From Prevotella sp. (lineage in GTDB: Bacteria; Bacteroidota; Bacteroidia; Bacteroidales; Bacteroidaceae): a stretch of 64,000 bases of DNA. Within the stretch, counting starts at the first letter, position 1, and each line of letters begins with the position of its first letter. The stretch spans positions 38,349 through 102,348 of the forward strand of contig JAFZIZ010000006.1 of NCBI GenBank assembly GCA_017554145.1, given 5' to 3'. A model generated the notes under the pieces. It made no database searches and was not told where the DNA came from. It saw only the letters and a program-made list of their open reading frames with translations. Positions 23,859 through 32,985 of this stretch are shown piece by piece. The position numbers and the translations under genes are program-made.

Positions 23859-25253
23859 TTACTCGTAAGCACCCATACGCAAGCGATCCACTTCCTCTTC
23901 TGTGAGGTAACGCCAGTCACCACGACGCAGATTCTTCTTCGTCAGACCGGCAAACTGCACACGGTCAAGTTTGGTTACACGATAGCCCAGACTCTCGAAG
24001 ATACGACGTACAATACGGTTCTTACCTGAATGTATCTCAATACCTACCTGTTTCTTATCTATAGGGTCAGCATACTGGATATCATCAGCCTTAATCTCAC
24101 CATCGTCAAGCGTGATACCCTCTGCAATCTGCTGCATATCATGAGCAGTCACATTCTTGTCGAGGAAGACATGATAGATCTTCTTCTTCAGGAACTTCGG
24201 ATGTGTCAGTTTCGAAGCGAGGTCACCATCATTGGTGAGCAGAAGCACACCCGTGGTGTTACGGTCGAGACGACCTACAGGATAGATACGCTCTGGGAAA
24301 GCACCCTTCACAAGATCCATCACTGTCTTACGCTGCTGAGGATCATCACTGGTTGTCACATAGTCTTTCGGCTTGTTCAACAACACATACAGTTTCTTCT
24401 CTGGAGTTACAGGAGTGTCGTGGAACTTCACTTCATCTGTGCGAAGAACCTTTGTACCGAGTTCAGTAACGACCTCGCCATTCACTGTTACTACACCTGC
24501 CTGGATGAACTCATCGGCCTCACGACGGCTACATACGCCGGCATTGGCAAGGAACTTATTCAGACGAATGGGCTCGTTGGGATCGTAGTTCTCCTCCTTA
24601 TACTCGATACGTTTCTTGAAACTATACTTTGCATTGGGATCATAGTCGGCAGTATGCTGACGATAACCACCACGTTGCTGACCATAACCGCCACGCTGTT
24701 GATAGCCACCACGAGGCTGACCATAACCGCCACGAGGCTGGAAACCGCCTTGTTGACGTGGCTGACCATAACCACCACGAGGCTGATAACCGCCCTGTTG
24801 ACGTGGTTGATAGCCACCGCGAGGCTGATAGCCGCCTTGTTGACGTGGTTGATAACCACCCTGTTCACCTTCTGCTTGTTGATTGTAACGAGGACGATAC
24901 CCTCCCTGTTGGTAATTACCACGGGGTTGATAACCTCCTTGCTGACGAGGACGATAGCCGCCCTCACCATTATTGGGATTGAAACGGGGACGATAGCCAC
25001 CCTGACGCTGAGGGGCACTGCTCTGCAAGCCTGCACCAAAGCCCTCAGGACGGAAACCGCCTTCTTCCTGATTCTGATTACGATTGTAGCCACCCTGATT
25101 ATAACGTACCGGTTGATGGATACGTGGACGTGGTGAACGTCCTGGTTTGTAGCCTTGATAACCACTTGTCTGACTGGCACTGCCCTCACGGCTTGACGTG
25201 TTCTGTTGCTCGGCAGACTGTTCCTCTGTTCTCTTTTCGTTCTCTAATTCCAT
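23859..25253 (-). CDS. RluB/RsuA-type pseudouridine synthase with Gly/Tyr/Arg-rich N-terminus
   Basis: 464 residues. The C-terminal 240 residues are a complete RsuA/RluB-family enzyme: S4 RNA-binding domain (IRLNKFLANAGVCSRREADEFI), then the synthase domain with catalytic Asp in GRLDRNTTGVLLLT. It would convert a uridine in 23S or 16S rRNA to pseudouridine. The N-terminal 210 residues are low-complexity, with about 15 units of the type QQGGYQPRGGY, rich in Gly, Gln, Tyr and Arg, like RGG-type RNA-binding tails. The gene lies between purB and asnS, probably one operon. The repetitive DNA also creates long antisense frames that are not genes. Confidence 0.93.
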   Translation of the reverse strand: MELENEKRTEEQSAEQQNTSSREGSASQTSGYQGYKPGRSPRPRIHQPVRYNQGGYNRNQNQEEGGFRPEGFGAGLQSSAPQRQGGYRPRFNPNNGEGGYRPRQQGGYQPRGNYQQGGYRPRYNQQAEGEQGGYQPRQQGGYQPRGGYQPRQQGGYQPRGGYGQPRQQGGFQPRGGYGQPRGGYQQRGGYGQQRGGYRQHTADYDPNAKYSFKKRIEYKEENYDPNEPIRLNKFLANAGVCSRREADEFIQAGVVTVNGEVVTELGTKVLRTDEVKFHDTPVTPEKKLYVLLNKPKDYVTTSDDPQQRKTVMDLVKGAFPERIYPVGRLDRNTTGVLLLTNDGDLASKLTHPKFLKKKIYHVFLDKNVTAHDMQQIAEGITLDDGEIKADDIQYADPIDKKQVGIEIHSGKNRIVRRIFESLGYRVTKLDRVQFAGLTKKNLRRGDWRYLTEEEVDRLRMGAYE

Positions 25254-25320
25254 AATTCTTTTTGTTGATTTTTTTAGCTCGGAAACCTCCCGGCCCCCGC
25301 TTGTGTTGTAAAATAAATAA

Positions 25321-26667
25321 TTAAATACCTGTATAATTCATAGGCGTAATTGCCATCAATTCTTCTTTTACCTCTGCACTGACATCGAGTCCCTGAATAA
25401 ACTCGTGAATCAGTTCGGGAGTCATCTTCTGATTAGTACGTGTCAAAGCCTTCAGTGCCTCATAAGGATGCGGATAGGCTTCACGACGCAGGATGGTCTG
25501 GATAGCCTCAGCAACCACTGCCCACGTATTGTCAAGGTCTTCCTGTAACTTCTCCTCGTTGAGGATCAGCTTGCGCAATCCTTTCAATGTGCTCTGGATA
25601 GCAATCAAGGTATGTCCCATTGGAACACCTACATTGCGCAGAACGGTTGAGTCTGTCAGGTCACGCTGCAGACGACTGACTGGCAGTTTCTGTGCCAGGA
25701 ACTGCAGGATGGCATTGGCAATACCGAGGTTACCTTCTGAGTTCTCATAGTCAATAGGATTCACCTTATGCGGCATGGCACTACTACCTACCTCACCAGC
25801 CTTGATCTTCTGCTTGAAATACTCCATGGAGATATACATCCAGAAGTCACGATCGAGGTCGATGATGATGGTATTGATACGACGCATCGCATCGAAAATG
25901 GCGCCCAACCAGTCGTAGTTCGAAATCTGGGTAGTCCACTGCTCACGCTCCAGTCCGAGTTTCTCGCTGACGAACTGATTGCCAAACTCACGCCAGTCAT
26001 ACTGGGGATAAGCCACATGATGGGCATTATAGTTACCCGTTGCACCACCGAACTTAGCCGTAATCGGAATATCTTTCAGTCCACGAAGCTGCTCTTCCAG
26101 ACGATATACATACACCATCACCTCTTTACCCAGACGGGTTGGAGAGGCAGGCTGTCCATGAGTCTTAGCCAACATCGGCACATTCTTCCACTGCTCAGCA
26201 TAGTCGTTCAACTGCTCAATCAGTTCTTCCACCATCGGACAATACACTTCCTCCAGTGCTTCCTTCACGGAGAGAGGCACACTGGTATTGTTAATGTCCT
26301 GCGAAGTCAGTCCGAAATGAATGAACTCCTTGTATTTCTCAAAGTCACCGATCTTGTCAAGTTCCTCCTTGATGAAGTACTCTACAGCCTTTACATCGTG
26401 GTTAGTGGTCTGCTCAATCTCCTTCACACGGGCGGCATTTGCCTCCGTGAAGTTACGATAGATGTCGCGCAAACGCTCAAAAAGGCTATGGTCGAAATCC
26501 TCCAACTGTGGCAAGGGTAGTTCACAAAGCGTAATAAAATACTCTATTTCCACACGAACTCGGTAACGAATGAGTGCATACTCCGAGAAATATCCTGCCA
26601 ATTGCTCTGTCTTGTTCCTATAACGGCCATCAATAGGCGAAATGGCTGTTAATACATCTAATTCCAT
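25321..26667 (-). CDS. purB: adenylosuccinate lyase
   Basis: 448 residues. It acts twice in purine synthesis (SAICAR to AICAR, adenylosuccinate to AMP). The fumarase/aspartase-superfamily signature GSSAMPHKVNPIDYENSEGN is present at about 294-313, and the N-terminus LTAISPIDGRYRNKT is typical. Preceded by a full-consensus promoter and followed by rluB and asnS on the same strand; the 67-bp gap after it (25254-25320) shows no terminator. Confidence 0.96.
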   Translation of the reverse strand: MELDVLTAISPIDGRYRNKTEQLAGYFSEYALIRYRVRVEIEYFITLCELPLPQLEDFDHSLFERLRDIYRNFTEANAARVKEIEQTTNHDVKAVEYFIKEELDKIGDFEKYKEFIHFGLTSQDINNTSVPLSVKEALEEVYCPMVEELIEQLNDYAEQWKNVPMLAKTHGQPASPTRLGKEVMVYVYRLEEQLRGLKDIPITAKFGGATGNYNAHHVAYPQYDWREFGNQFVSEKLGLEREQWTTQISNYDWLGAIFDAMRRINTIIIDLDRDFWMYISMEYFKQKIKAGEVGSSAMPHKVNPIDYENSEGNLGIANAILQFLAQKLPVSRLQRDLTDSTVLRNVGVPMGHTLIAIQSTLKGLRKLILNEEKLQEDLDNTWAVVAEAIQTILRREAYPHPYEALKALTRTNQKMTPELIHEFIQGLDVSAEVKEELMAITPMNYTGI

Positions 26668-26722
26668 TATCTTATCTTAATACCTTATTATATATAATAT
26701 AGCTATATTCTCTTAGAGACTG

Positions 26723-26754
26723 CAAAGGTACGAAAACCCTTGCAAACTACCAAA
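26723..26754 (-). promoter_or_regulatory. promoter of the purB operon
   Basis: Minus-strand TACCTTTG (plus CAAAGGTA, 26723-26730) and TTTG (plus CAAA, 26751-26754), spacer exactly 20 nt. Confidence 0.85.
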
Positions 26755-26804
26755 AGAAACTATCTTTTTTTGTTTTTATTATCTTCTTAGGAAACACTTA
26801 ATTC

Positions 26805-27037
26805 TGCACATGTAAGATTATGCACATGTATCCTAACCATTAAAAAGCATCCTAATGAGGAGAAAGTGCCGTTGAAGGAGGAGGAATGGACGGTACTTTC
26901 GAGGTGAAAGTAACGTTCTTTCTGGTGAACAGGCGGACGTTGCTGTTATTAGCAGCGCCCGCTGCTAATATCGACAACGGGCGCTACCAAAGTCAGCAGC
27001 GTACGCAGCTGACTTGTTTGTGTAGCCTATAGGCTAT
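26805..27037. other. hairpin array in the 383-bp intergenic region downstream of the HU gene
   Basis: A direct repeat TGCACATGTA (26805-26814 and 26821-26830) is followed by a dense run of inverted repeats: AAAGTGCCGT/ACGGTACTTT (26863-26899, one mismatch), TTAGCAGC/GCTGCTAA with loop GCCC (26950-26969), AGCGCCCG/CGGGCGCT partly overlapping it, a 22-bp near-palindrome (26993-27014), and perfect TAGCCTATAGGCTA (27024-27037). On the minus strand this is the 3' untranslated region of the HU-family gene. None has a good T-run. Confidence 0.6.
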
Positions 27038-27050
27038 TTCAGAAGGGTGA

Positions 27051-27680
27051 TTACTTCCCCTTGGTGAAATAGTAATGCCACTGGCGGCCCTCACGAAAGC
27101 GCTCCAATAGGGGTTCTTCACCTTCACAAAGGGCATTCAGATAGTTCTTTGCTGTCGTATATTTGAGTCCACTGGCAGACTTGAAGGTGTTGATAGTGGT
27201 ATAGCCCCATTTCGTCATGCTCTTCCGCAGTGCTTTTTCCATCGCTTGCGAGTCGTGCATCTGGGCATTTCCCACATGACTATTCCCCTTTCTGCAACCA
27301 TGATGACGGCTTCTTACCTCCTCCACCAACCGTTTGGAAGGAATGAAGTCTATACCAGAAAAAATCACATCCTTACTGGTAACCATGTCTGGGTCGGTAT
27401 GGTCTCCAAGGAGTTTCACCCTGGGAGCAAACGAGCCGATAGGTGTCTCGATACGATAACCCTCAGCGAGATAGATGCCACCCACCTCCAAAAAGGTATT
27501 GAAGAGGCGTGTCATCTCCCCCTTTCCCATCTGTCGATGCTGGAAACAGAGGTCGTCGAAGAACTCAACACTCAGTTTGCGACCAGAGACAAGGCGAGCA
27601 TATAGTAATGGTTTGCCGTCTTCACCATTGGTGGGACGCGGATGGAGTTCGAATGGTATTCCGTCAGTTTTACGTGGCAT
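27051..27680 (-). CDS. HU-HIG family DNA-binding protein
   Basis: 209 residues from the ATG at 27680 (an ATG eight codons upstream is possible). The first 130 residues follow the Bacteroidetes HU-HIG pattern: YARLVSGRKLSVEFFDDLCF, an EMTRLFNTFLEV helix, and the beta-arm segment YRIETPIGSFAPRV. The C-terminal 75 residues add a putative helix-turn-helix (TINTFKSASGLKYTTAKNYLNAL). It would bind and bend DNA. It stands alone downstream of tRNA-Val(TAC), with a strongly structured 3' region. Confidence 0.8.
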   Translation of the reverse strand: MPRKTDGIPFELHPRPTNGEDGKPLLYARLVSGRKLSVEFFDDLCFQHRQMGKGEMTRLFNTFLEVGGIYLAEGYRIETPIGSFAPRVKLLGDHTDPDMVTSKDVIFSGIDFIPSKRLVEEVRSRHHGCRKGNSHVGNAQMHDSQAMEKALRKSMTKWGYTTINTFKSASGLKYTTAKNYLNALCEGEEPLLERFREGRQWHYYFTKGK

Positions 27681-27707
27681 GGTTGAGATATTTGATGTTA
27701 TCATTCA

Positions 27708-27742
27708 TGAAAAAAGCCTCTCTCCATCGGAGAAAGGCTTTC
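27708..27742 (-). terminator. intrinsic terminator of tRNA-Val(TAC)
   Basis: On the minus strand a GC-rich hairpin (plus AAGCCTCTCTCC and GGAGAAAGGCTT arms) lies 7 nt after the tRNA and is followed by T6. Confidence 0.8.
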
Positions 27743-27748
27743 TTTTGG

Positions 27749-27823
27749 TGGGCGTTGACGGATTCGAACCGCCGACCCTCTGCTTGTAAGGCAGATGCTC
27801 TAAACCAGCTGAGCTAAACGCCC
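27749..27823 (-). tRNA. tRNA-Val (anticodon TAC)
   Basis: 75 nt on the minus strand. Acceptor GGGCGTT pairs with AACGCCC, discriminator A, D-arm TAGCTCAGCTGG, anticodon stem-loop CTGCCTTACAAGCAG with TAC, T-arm GGTTCGAATCC. CCA not encoded. Confidence 0.95.
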
Positions 27824-27902
27824 TTACTTATCGTAAGCGGGTGCAAAGGTAAGGCATTTTTTTCAAACTGCCAAACTTTTGCACCACTTTTTTCAGATAA
27901 TC

Positions 27903-28328
27903 TTATAATTTATACAAATCGCTGGCCGCCATGAGGTCGACTTTCTTCTCTGCGAGAATGCGTTCGCAGCTCTCTAAGTCGGTAGGACGGATGACCACAT
28001 GAGCCACATCGCCATTGGCGAAAGAGTACATATACTCAATAAACACGCCACCGTCGGACAGCAATTTAAGCACCTTGGCAAGCGAACCACTGGTGTTCGG
28101 ACAGATAAAGCCAATCACATCCGTAATCTTCACTGCGAAATGGGCTGCCTTCAATACCTGATACGCCTTGTCGGGATCGCTGACAATACAACGCAGAATA
28201 CCGAAATCTGAATTATCGGCAATACTCATGGCTGAGAGGTTAACACCTGCCTCACCCAACACTTCAGTTACCTCCGTGAGGCGTCCTGACTTGTTCTCCA
28301 AGAAAATAGATAATTGTTTTGCTAACAT
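27903..28328 (-). CDS. tandem ACT-domain protein
   Basis: 141 residues consisting of two ACT domains (about 4-68 and 72-135), with the ligand-loop patterns ENKSGRLTEV and PNTSGSLAKV. Stand-alone double-ACT proteins next to phenylacetate-CoA ligase are typical of gut Bacteroidetes and are thought to bind aromatic or branched amino acids. It follows paaK by 22 nt on the same strand, so it may sense the amino acid whose degradation product the ligase activates. Confidence 0.88.
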   Translation of the reverse strand: MLAKQLSIFLENKSGRLTEVTEVLGEAGVNLSAMSIADNSDFGILRCIVSDPDKAYQVLKAAHFAVKITDVIGFICPNTSGSLAKVLKLLSDGGVFIEYMYSFANGDVAHVVIRPTDLESCERILAEKKVDLMAASDLYKL

Positions 28329-28350
28329 ATTCGTATTGTTTTATAGTTTC

Positions 28351-29649
28351 TTATAGTTTGCGGTTATCTATCACACGCTTTGCCTTACCTGTAGAACGCT
28401 CAATACCCTTCGGCTCTACCAGTTTTATCTTAAAGCCAAGACCTATCACGCTACGCAACTCTGCCTCCAGTTTCTTCTGCAAGCCTACCATCGTTGCCAT
28501 ATCGTCGGTGAAGTATTCTTCCTTCACCTCTACCTTCAACTCACTGGTATCGGTATTGTTCACACGGTCAACGGTCAAGAGGAAGTGAGGCTCATACTCT
28601 TGCAACGACAGGATAACAGCCTCAATCTGTGACGGGAAGACATTCACACCACGAATAATCAGCATATCGTCGCAACGGCCGAGAATACGATCCATGCGTA
28701 CCAAAGTACGTCCACAGGCACATTTATCGTAATGCAAAGCTGTAAGATCATGGGTACGATAGCGCAGCAACGGCATACCTTCCTTTGTCAAATGCGTGAA
28801 AGTCAACTCTCCCAACTGTCCTTCTGGCATAGGTTCGCCTGTCTCCGGATTCAGAATCTCAGGATAGAAATAGTCTTCACTCAGATGAGTTCCATTTTGA
28901 TACTCACACTCATAACCGACACCAGGACCTGCAATCTCACTCAATCCATAAATATCGTATGCCTTGATTCCTATTGTTGATTCTAACTTCTGGCGCATCT
29001 CTTCTGTCCAAGGCTCAGCACCGAAGGCGCCAATCTTCAACTTGAACTCCTCACGAGGAAAGCCACTTTCCTTCATTGCCTCACCTAAGAACATGGCGTA
29101 AGAAGGAGTACAACAGAGCACAGTAGCTCCAAAGTCATGCATTAGCGTAATCTGCTTCTGCGTGTTTCCTGAGGACATCGGAATTACACTGGCTCCAATA
29201 TTCGTTGCTCCGTCATGGGCTCCCAGACCTCCAGTGAACAATCCATAACCATAAGATATCTGGAAGATATCATCTTTCGTAGCACCATAGGCAGTAAAGG
29301 CACGAGAGATAGATTCCGTCCACATAGCGATATCCTTACGGGTATGCAGTACAACAACGGGTTTTCCCGTAGTTCCCGATGAGGCATGGATACGAACGAT
29401 CTGGCTCATCGGCACAGCAGCCAGTCCAAACGGATAATTGTCACGCAAATCCAACTTGTTAGTAAATGGGAGTTTTACGATGTCATCAATATCTTTGATA
29501 TCACCAGGCTCCAATCCCATTTCCTGAAATTTCTTACGATAAAACGGCGTGTTATGATAGACATACTCCGCCATCTTCCTCAGTCTAATACTCTGTATCT
29601 CACGCAATTGCTCGCGATCCATACACTCTACGCTTTCATTCCAAATCAT
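28351..29649 (-). CDS. paaK: phenylacetate-CoA ligase
   Basis: 432 residues from the ATG at 29649; the frame is open further upstream but crosses the promoter. An adenylate-forming enzyme: SSGTTGKPVV phosphate-binding motif, YGLSEIAGPG (A5), RYRTHDL and the C-terminal RIDGR-like RMDRILGRCDDMLIIRG. It activates phenylacetate or another arylacetate with ATP and CoA. In anaerobes it usually works with indolepyruvate or aryl-pyruvate oxidoreductases; those are not in the window. Operon with the ACT protein. Confidence 0.93.
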   Translation of the reverse strand: MIWNESVECMDREQLREIQSIRLRKMAEYVYHNTPFYRKKFQEMGLEPGDIKDIDDIVKLPFTNKLDLRDNYPFGLAAVPMSQIVRIHASSGTTGKPVVVLHTRKDIAMWTESISRAFTAYGATKDDIFQISYGYGLFTGGLGAHDGATNIGASVIPMSSGNTQKQITLMHDFGATVLCCTPSYAMFLGEAMKESGFPREEFKLKIGAFGAEPWTEEMRQKLESTIGIKAYDIYGLSEIAGPGVGYECEYQNGTHLSEDYFYPEILNPETGEPMPEGQLGELTFTHLTKEGMPLLRYRTHDLTALHYDKCACGRTLVRMDRILGRCDDMLIIRGVNVFPSQIEAVILSLQEYEPHFLLTVDRVNNTDTSELKVEVKEEYFTDDMATMVGLQKKLEAELRSVIGLGFKIKLVEPKGIERSTGKAKRVIDNRKL

Positions 29650-29691
29650 TGTCTTTTTTGTTTTGTTTTGAGTTGTGTAATTTGCGTGATG

Positions 29692-29723
29692 CAAAGATAA
29701 GGAATATTTACGAAAAAACCAAA
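29692..29723 (-). promoter_or_regulatory. promoter of the paaK operon
   Basis: Minus-strand TATCTTTG (plus CAAAGATA, 29692-29699) and TTTG (plus CAAA, 29720-29723), spacer 20 nt. It places the start about 40 nt before the chosen ATG. Confidence 0.8.
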
Positions 29724-29731
29724 GAAAAGAC

Positions 29732-29798
29732 CGCAAAACATTTTGTCTTGCGGTCCAACATATAAGAAATCCCGAGCACTCAAAGTACTCGGGATTCC
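29732..29798. terminator. two hairpins between ompA and paaK promoter
   Basis: AATCCCGAGCACT and AGTACTCGGGATT (29768-29798) form a 13-bp stem with one mismatch just after the ompA stop on the minus strand. A second stem, GACCGCAA/TTGCGGTC (29734-29755), follows. T-runs are weak. Confidence 0.6.
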
Positions 29799-29821
29799 AT
29801 TAGTTTATCGTATAATCTGAA

Positions 29822-30979
29822 TTATTTCAGCTCGAGAGTAGCACGACGGTTGTAGCTGATTGGAGACAGAGTGTCAACACCACCAGCAGCAGCAGTCTCA
29901 ATATTAGCACGATCAACACCCATGTTAACGAGAGCGTCAGCAACAGCCTCAGCACGCTTCTGAGACAGAGTCTGGTTCAGGTTAACGCTACCAGTCTTGC
30001 TGTCAGCATAACCAGTTACGAGAATCTTAGCGTTGTTAGCCTTTGCAGCGTCAGCAACACCCTGGATGTTCTGCATATCCTTCTGAGAAGCAATCTTAGA
30101 CTTGCCAATGTTGAAGAATACTGATACAGGAGCAGAAACAATCTTGTTAACAGTAACTGTCTTTGTCTCACCAGGCTGAACAGCCGGCTTCTTAGCAAGC
30201 AGATCCTTCAGGCGAGCGTTCTCTGCGTTACAGTCAGCAAGCTGAGCATTCAGAGCGTCGATCTGACCCTGAGAGAGAGCCTTGATAGCGTCTACGTCTG
30301 GAGTCTTGTTCCAAGTAGACTTACCAATGTTGTAAGTAAGACCAACTTCCACGTTAATCACGCGGTCCTTGTTCTTTACGCTATGCCTAATAATACCAGC
30401 ATCGGGCCATCCGTCTAATGCAGCGCCATACAAACCATAATTAATATCAAGGTTGACAGCCAACTTCTCGTTCAAACGGAAGGTGTTCAAAAGACCTGCA
30501 GTCAGACCCATTGTGTAACGGTTGTAAGACATGTTGCGGGCTACACCAGCACCTGCATAAGGAATGAAGTTCCAGAAACGATTCTCGTCATAGCCAAGAA
30601 TCATGTTACTCAAGTTGAACAGAACCTGCTCATTCAAAGTCCAATACTTATTAGCATTGATCTTCTTGTCCTCAGAGATAACAGTACGACCCCAGATACC
30701 ACTGAACTTCGTACGAAGACCGATACCAGGAGTAAACCACTTACCAACAGCTACAGAGAAACCGAGGTTTGTACGATAGCCCTTGAACAACTTGTCAAAC
30801 TTAACCATAGATCTCTCCTGGCTACCCCAGAAAGAAGTACCTACAACATTAGCCTGAACAAACCAGTTGTCCCAGAAAGAATTAGTTGCTACGCTGTACT
30901 TTTCTGTAGGTACAGCATCCTGTGCCATTGAGGCAGCAGATACACCGGCAAAAGCCAGTACCATTAAAAACTTTTTCAT
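29822..30979 (-). CDS. OmpA-family outer membrane protein
   Basis: 385 residues. Signal peptide MKKFLMVLAFAGVSAASMAQ; an N-terminal eight-strand-like beta-barrel (about 30-210); a coiled-coil linker (ALSQGQIDALNAQLADCNAENARL, written here in part); and a C-terminal OmpA peptidoglycan-binding domain (about 275-385) with FFNIGKSKI, TGYADSKTG and NLNQTLSQKRAEAV. It anchors the outer membrane to peptidoglycan. Single gene with its own promoter and terminator; the strong promoter fits an abundant protein. Confidence 0.93.
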   Translation of the reverse strand: MKKFLMVLAFAGVSAASMAQDAVPTEKYSVATNSFWDNWFVQANVVGTSFWGSQERSMVKFDKLFKGYRTNLGFSVAVGKWFTPGIGLRTKFSGIWGRTVISEDKKINANKYWTLNEQVLFNLSNMILGYDENRFWNFIPYAGAGVARNMSYNRYTMGLTAGLLNTFRLNEKLAVNLDINYGLYGAALDGWPDAGIIRHSVKNKDRVINVEVGLTYNIGKSTWNKTPDVDAIKALSQGQIDALNAQLADCNAENARLKDLLAKKPAVQPGETKTVTVNKIVSAPVSVFFNIGKSKIASQKDMQNIQGVADAAKANNAKILVTGYADSKTGSVNLNQTLSQKRAEAVADALVNMGVDRANIETAAAGGVDTLSPISYNRRATLELK

Positions 30980-31044
30980 ACCTATACTAAAATTAAGTAA
31001 TAATAATATATACTTTTTATATCTATTTTATGTCAATTATTGCG

Positions 31045-31075
31045 CAAAAGTAAACATTTATTTTGAAACTACAAA
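31045..31075 (-). promoter_or_regulatory. promoter of the ompA gene
   Basis: Minus-strand TACTTTTG (plus CAAAAGTA, 31045-31052) and TTTG (plus CAAA, 31072-31075), spacer 19 nt. It leaves a leader of about 55 nt. Confidence 0.8.
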
Positions 31076-31161
31076 CTTTTTTGGCAAAAAATTGCACTTT
31101 TTTACGAAAAAAGTTGCTAAAAACCATTTTTATGCACTTTTTTACCTCATTTTCACATTAT

Positions 31162-32985
31162 TCATCTTAATAACTGCTCTATCTCTCGTTGGGGCAATAT
31201 ACATAAGATAGTTTTGCCATCTGGAGTATAATTTACATTAGAACAAGCAAACAAATCATTGACGAGACCCTCCATCTCCTCGTTAGAGAGAATCTGCCCT
31301 TGTGGGATAGCAGCATGACGAGCCAGACTTAACGCCAAAGATGCATGGATATCATCAAGGTTTCCTGTTCCCTTCTCTATAGTATCGCTCACCATTTCCG
31401 TCAACAACTGTACATAATTAAGTCCTTCAAGTCCTGCAGGTATGGCATTAATCCCATAACTATGATGTCCCAAATCCGTCAAATCAAAACCCATAGCGCT
31501 CAATTCAGGTAGAATTTTCTCTAAAGCGACAGCATCAGAAGGTGGAAACTGTACTACTTCGGGGAACAACATACGCTGACTACCAGAAGACTGAGACTTC
31601 ATTTGTGACAAATACCGTTCATAACGAATACGTACATCAGCCCGATACTGATCAATAATCATCAATCCTGATTTCACGGCAGTCATAATATAACATCCCT
31701 TATATTGATAATGTATAGGAGATTTCTCTTCTATCAATGGCCGTCTTTCGTATTGCTCTATATCCTGTTCCTCAGAAAGCAAATGAAACATATCCGTTTC
31801 GGAATGCCGCTGATGCGGCAGATTTTCATACAGATGTTCCCAACCGTCAACTTTTTTCTGAGCACGCTCTGAATGTTGTTTAAACGGATTATATGTTGGG
31901 TTATATGCAGGAGTCGGCATATCCACTTGATGCTGCGAATCAAATACAGGAATATCAGGACGTCCCTCCGTATCAAAGTCTATCTGAGGAACTTCACAGA
32001 ACCTGCCGATTGCATCTTTAACTGCAGCAGAAAGAATTTGCCAGATTGCCTGCTCGTTCTCAAATTTGATCTCCGTCTTTGTCGGATGAATGTTCACGTC
32101 GATATCGGAAGGTTTTACTTCAAAGTATATAAAATAAGGAATCTGAGTGCCTACGGGAATCAAACGATCAAAAGCCTGCATGACTGCCTTATGAAAATAG
32201 GCATGTTTCATAAAACGCCCATTAACAAAGAAATAATTATGTGCCCCTTTCTTTCGTGCAGTTTCAGGTTTACCCACAAAGCCTGTTATCTTACAGACAG
32301 ATGTTTCTACTTCTATTGGCAACAAATCCTGACTTATACGTTTGCCAAATACATCCACGATTCGTTGACGAAGAGAACCGTTTTTCAGATTCATTAATTC
32401 CTGGCCGTTACTAAATAAAGAGAAGTTAATCTCTGGATAGACCAGAACGATTCGTTCAAAAGCAGTAAGAATATTATTCAGTTCTGTCGCGTTCGTTTTT
32501 AAGAACTTACGACGAGCAGGAACATTAAAAAAGAGATTCTCCACTTTAAAGTTACTACCAACAGGACAGTTAACCGGTTCTTGAGTCTCTACTTTTGAGC
32601 CAATGATGGTCAAACACGTCCCAAGTTCTTCTTCCTTCATACGAGTTCGCAGTTCCACTTGAGACACAGCGGCTATCGATGGCAATGCCTCTCCTCGGAA
32701 ACCCATAGTGGTCAGGGCAAACAAATCGTCTGCCTTTCGTATTTTGGAAGTCGCATGTCGTTCAAAAGCAAGACGAGCATCAGTCTCAGACATGCCTTTT
32801 CCATCATCAATCACCTGAATAGAGGTGCGTCCTGCATCAACTATCAGCACCTGAATACTATGAGCATCAGCATCAACTGCATTCTCCACAAGTTCCTTGA
32901 CAACTGAAGCAGGACGTTGAATCACCTCTCCTGCTGCTATCTGATTGGCAACGGAATCTGGAAGTAATTGGATGACATCTTTCAT
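31162..32985 (-). CDS. mutL: DNA mismatch repair protein MutL
   Basis: 607 residues. N-terminal GHKL ATPase with [27 protein letters not shown] and the ATP-lid region RHATSKI and [10 protein letters not shown]; transducer domain to about 330; a poorly conserved linker; C-terminal dimerisation domain. The C-terminal endonuclease motif DQHAAHER is not present ([13 protein letters not shown] stands in its place), so it is likely not a nicking MutL. Last gene of the guaB-ppi-ppi-ostA-mutL operon, overlapping ostA by 4 nt. Confidence 0.95.
   Translation of the reverse strand: MKDVIQLLPDSVANQIAAGEVIQRPASVVKELVENAVDADAHSIQVLIVDAGRTSIQVIDDGKGMSETDARLAFERHATSKIRKADDLFALTTMGFRGEALPSIAAVSQVELRTRMKEEELGTCLTIIGSKVETQEPVNCPVGSNFKVENLFFNVPARRKFLKTNATELNNILTAFERIVLVYPEINFSLFSNGQELMNLKNGSLRQRIVDVFGKRISQDLLPIEVETSVCKITGFVGKPETARKKGAHNYFFVNGRFMKHAYFHKAVMQAFDRLIPVGTQIPYFIYFEVKPSDIDVNIHPTKTEIKFENEQAIWQILSAAVKDAIGRFCEVPQIDFDTEGRPDIPVFDSQHQVDMPTPAYNPTYNPFKQHSERAQKKVDGWEHLYENLPHQRHSETDMFHLLSEEQDIEQYERRPLIEEKSPIHYQYKGCYIMTAVKSGLMIIDQYRADVRIRYERYLSQMKSQSSGSQRMLFPEVVQFPPSDAVALEKILPELSAMGFDLTDLGHHSYGINAIPAGLEGLNYVQLLTEMVSDTIEKGTGNLDDIHASLALSLARHAAIPQGQILSNEEMEGLVNDLFACSNVNYTPDGKTILCILPQREIEQLLR

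Noticed and set aside
24650-25060. Regular repeats that could suggest a CRISPR array
   Set aside because: Units are in-frame 20-30-bp protein repeats with no unique spacers and no cas genes nearby.
24030-25136. 368-codon open frame on the plus strand
   Set aside because: It is the antisense of the rluB-like gene; its Thr/Leu-rich repeats mirror the Gly/Tyr/Arg repeat of the real protein.
25768-26520. 250-codon plus-strand frame inside purB
   Set aside because: Antisense of purB; composition (His/Leu-rich) reflects the reversed codons.
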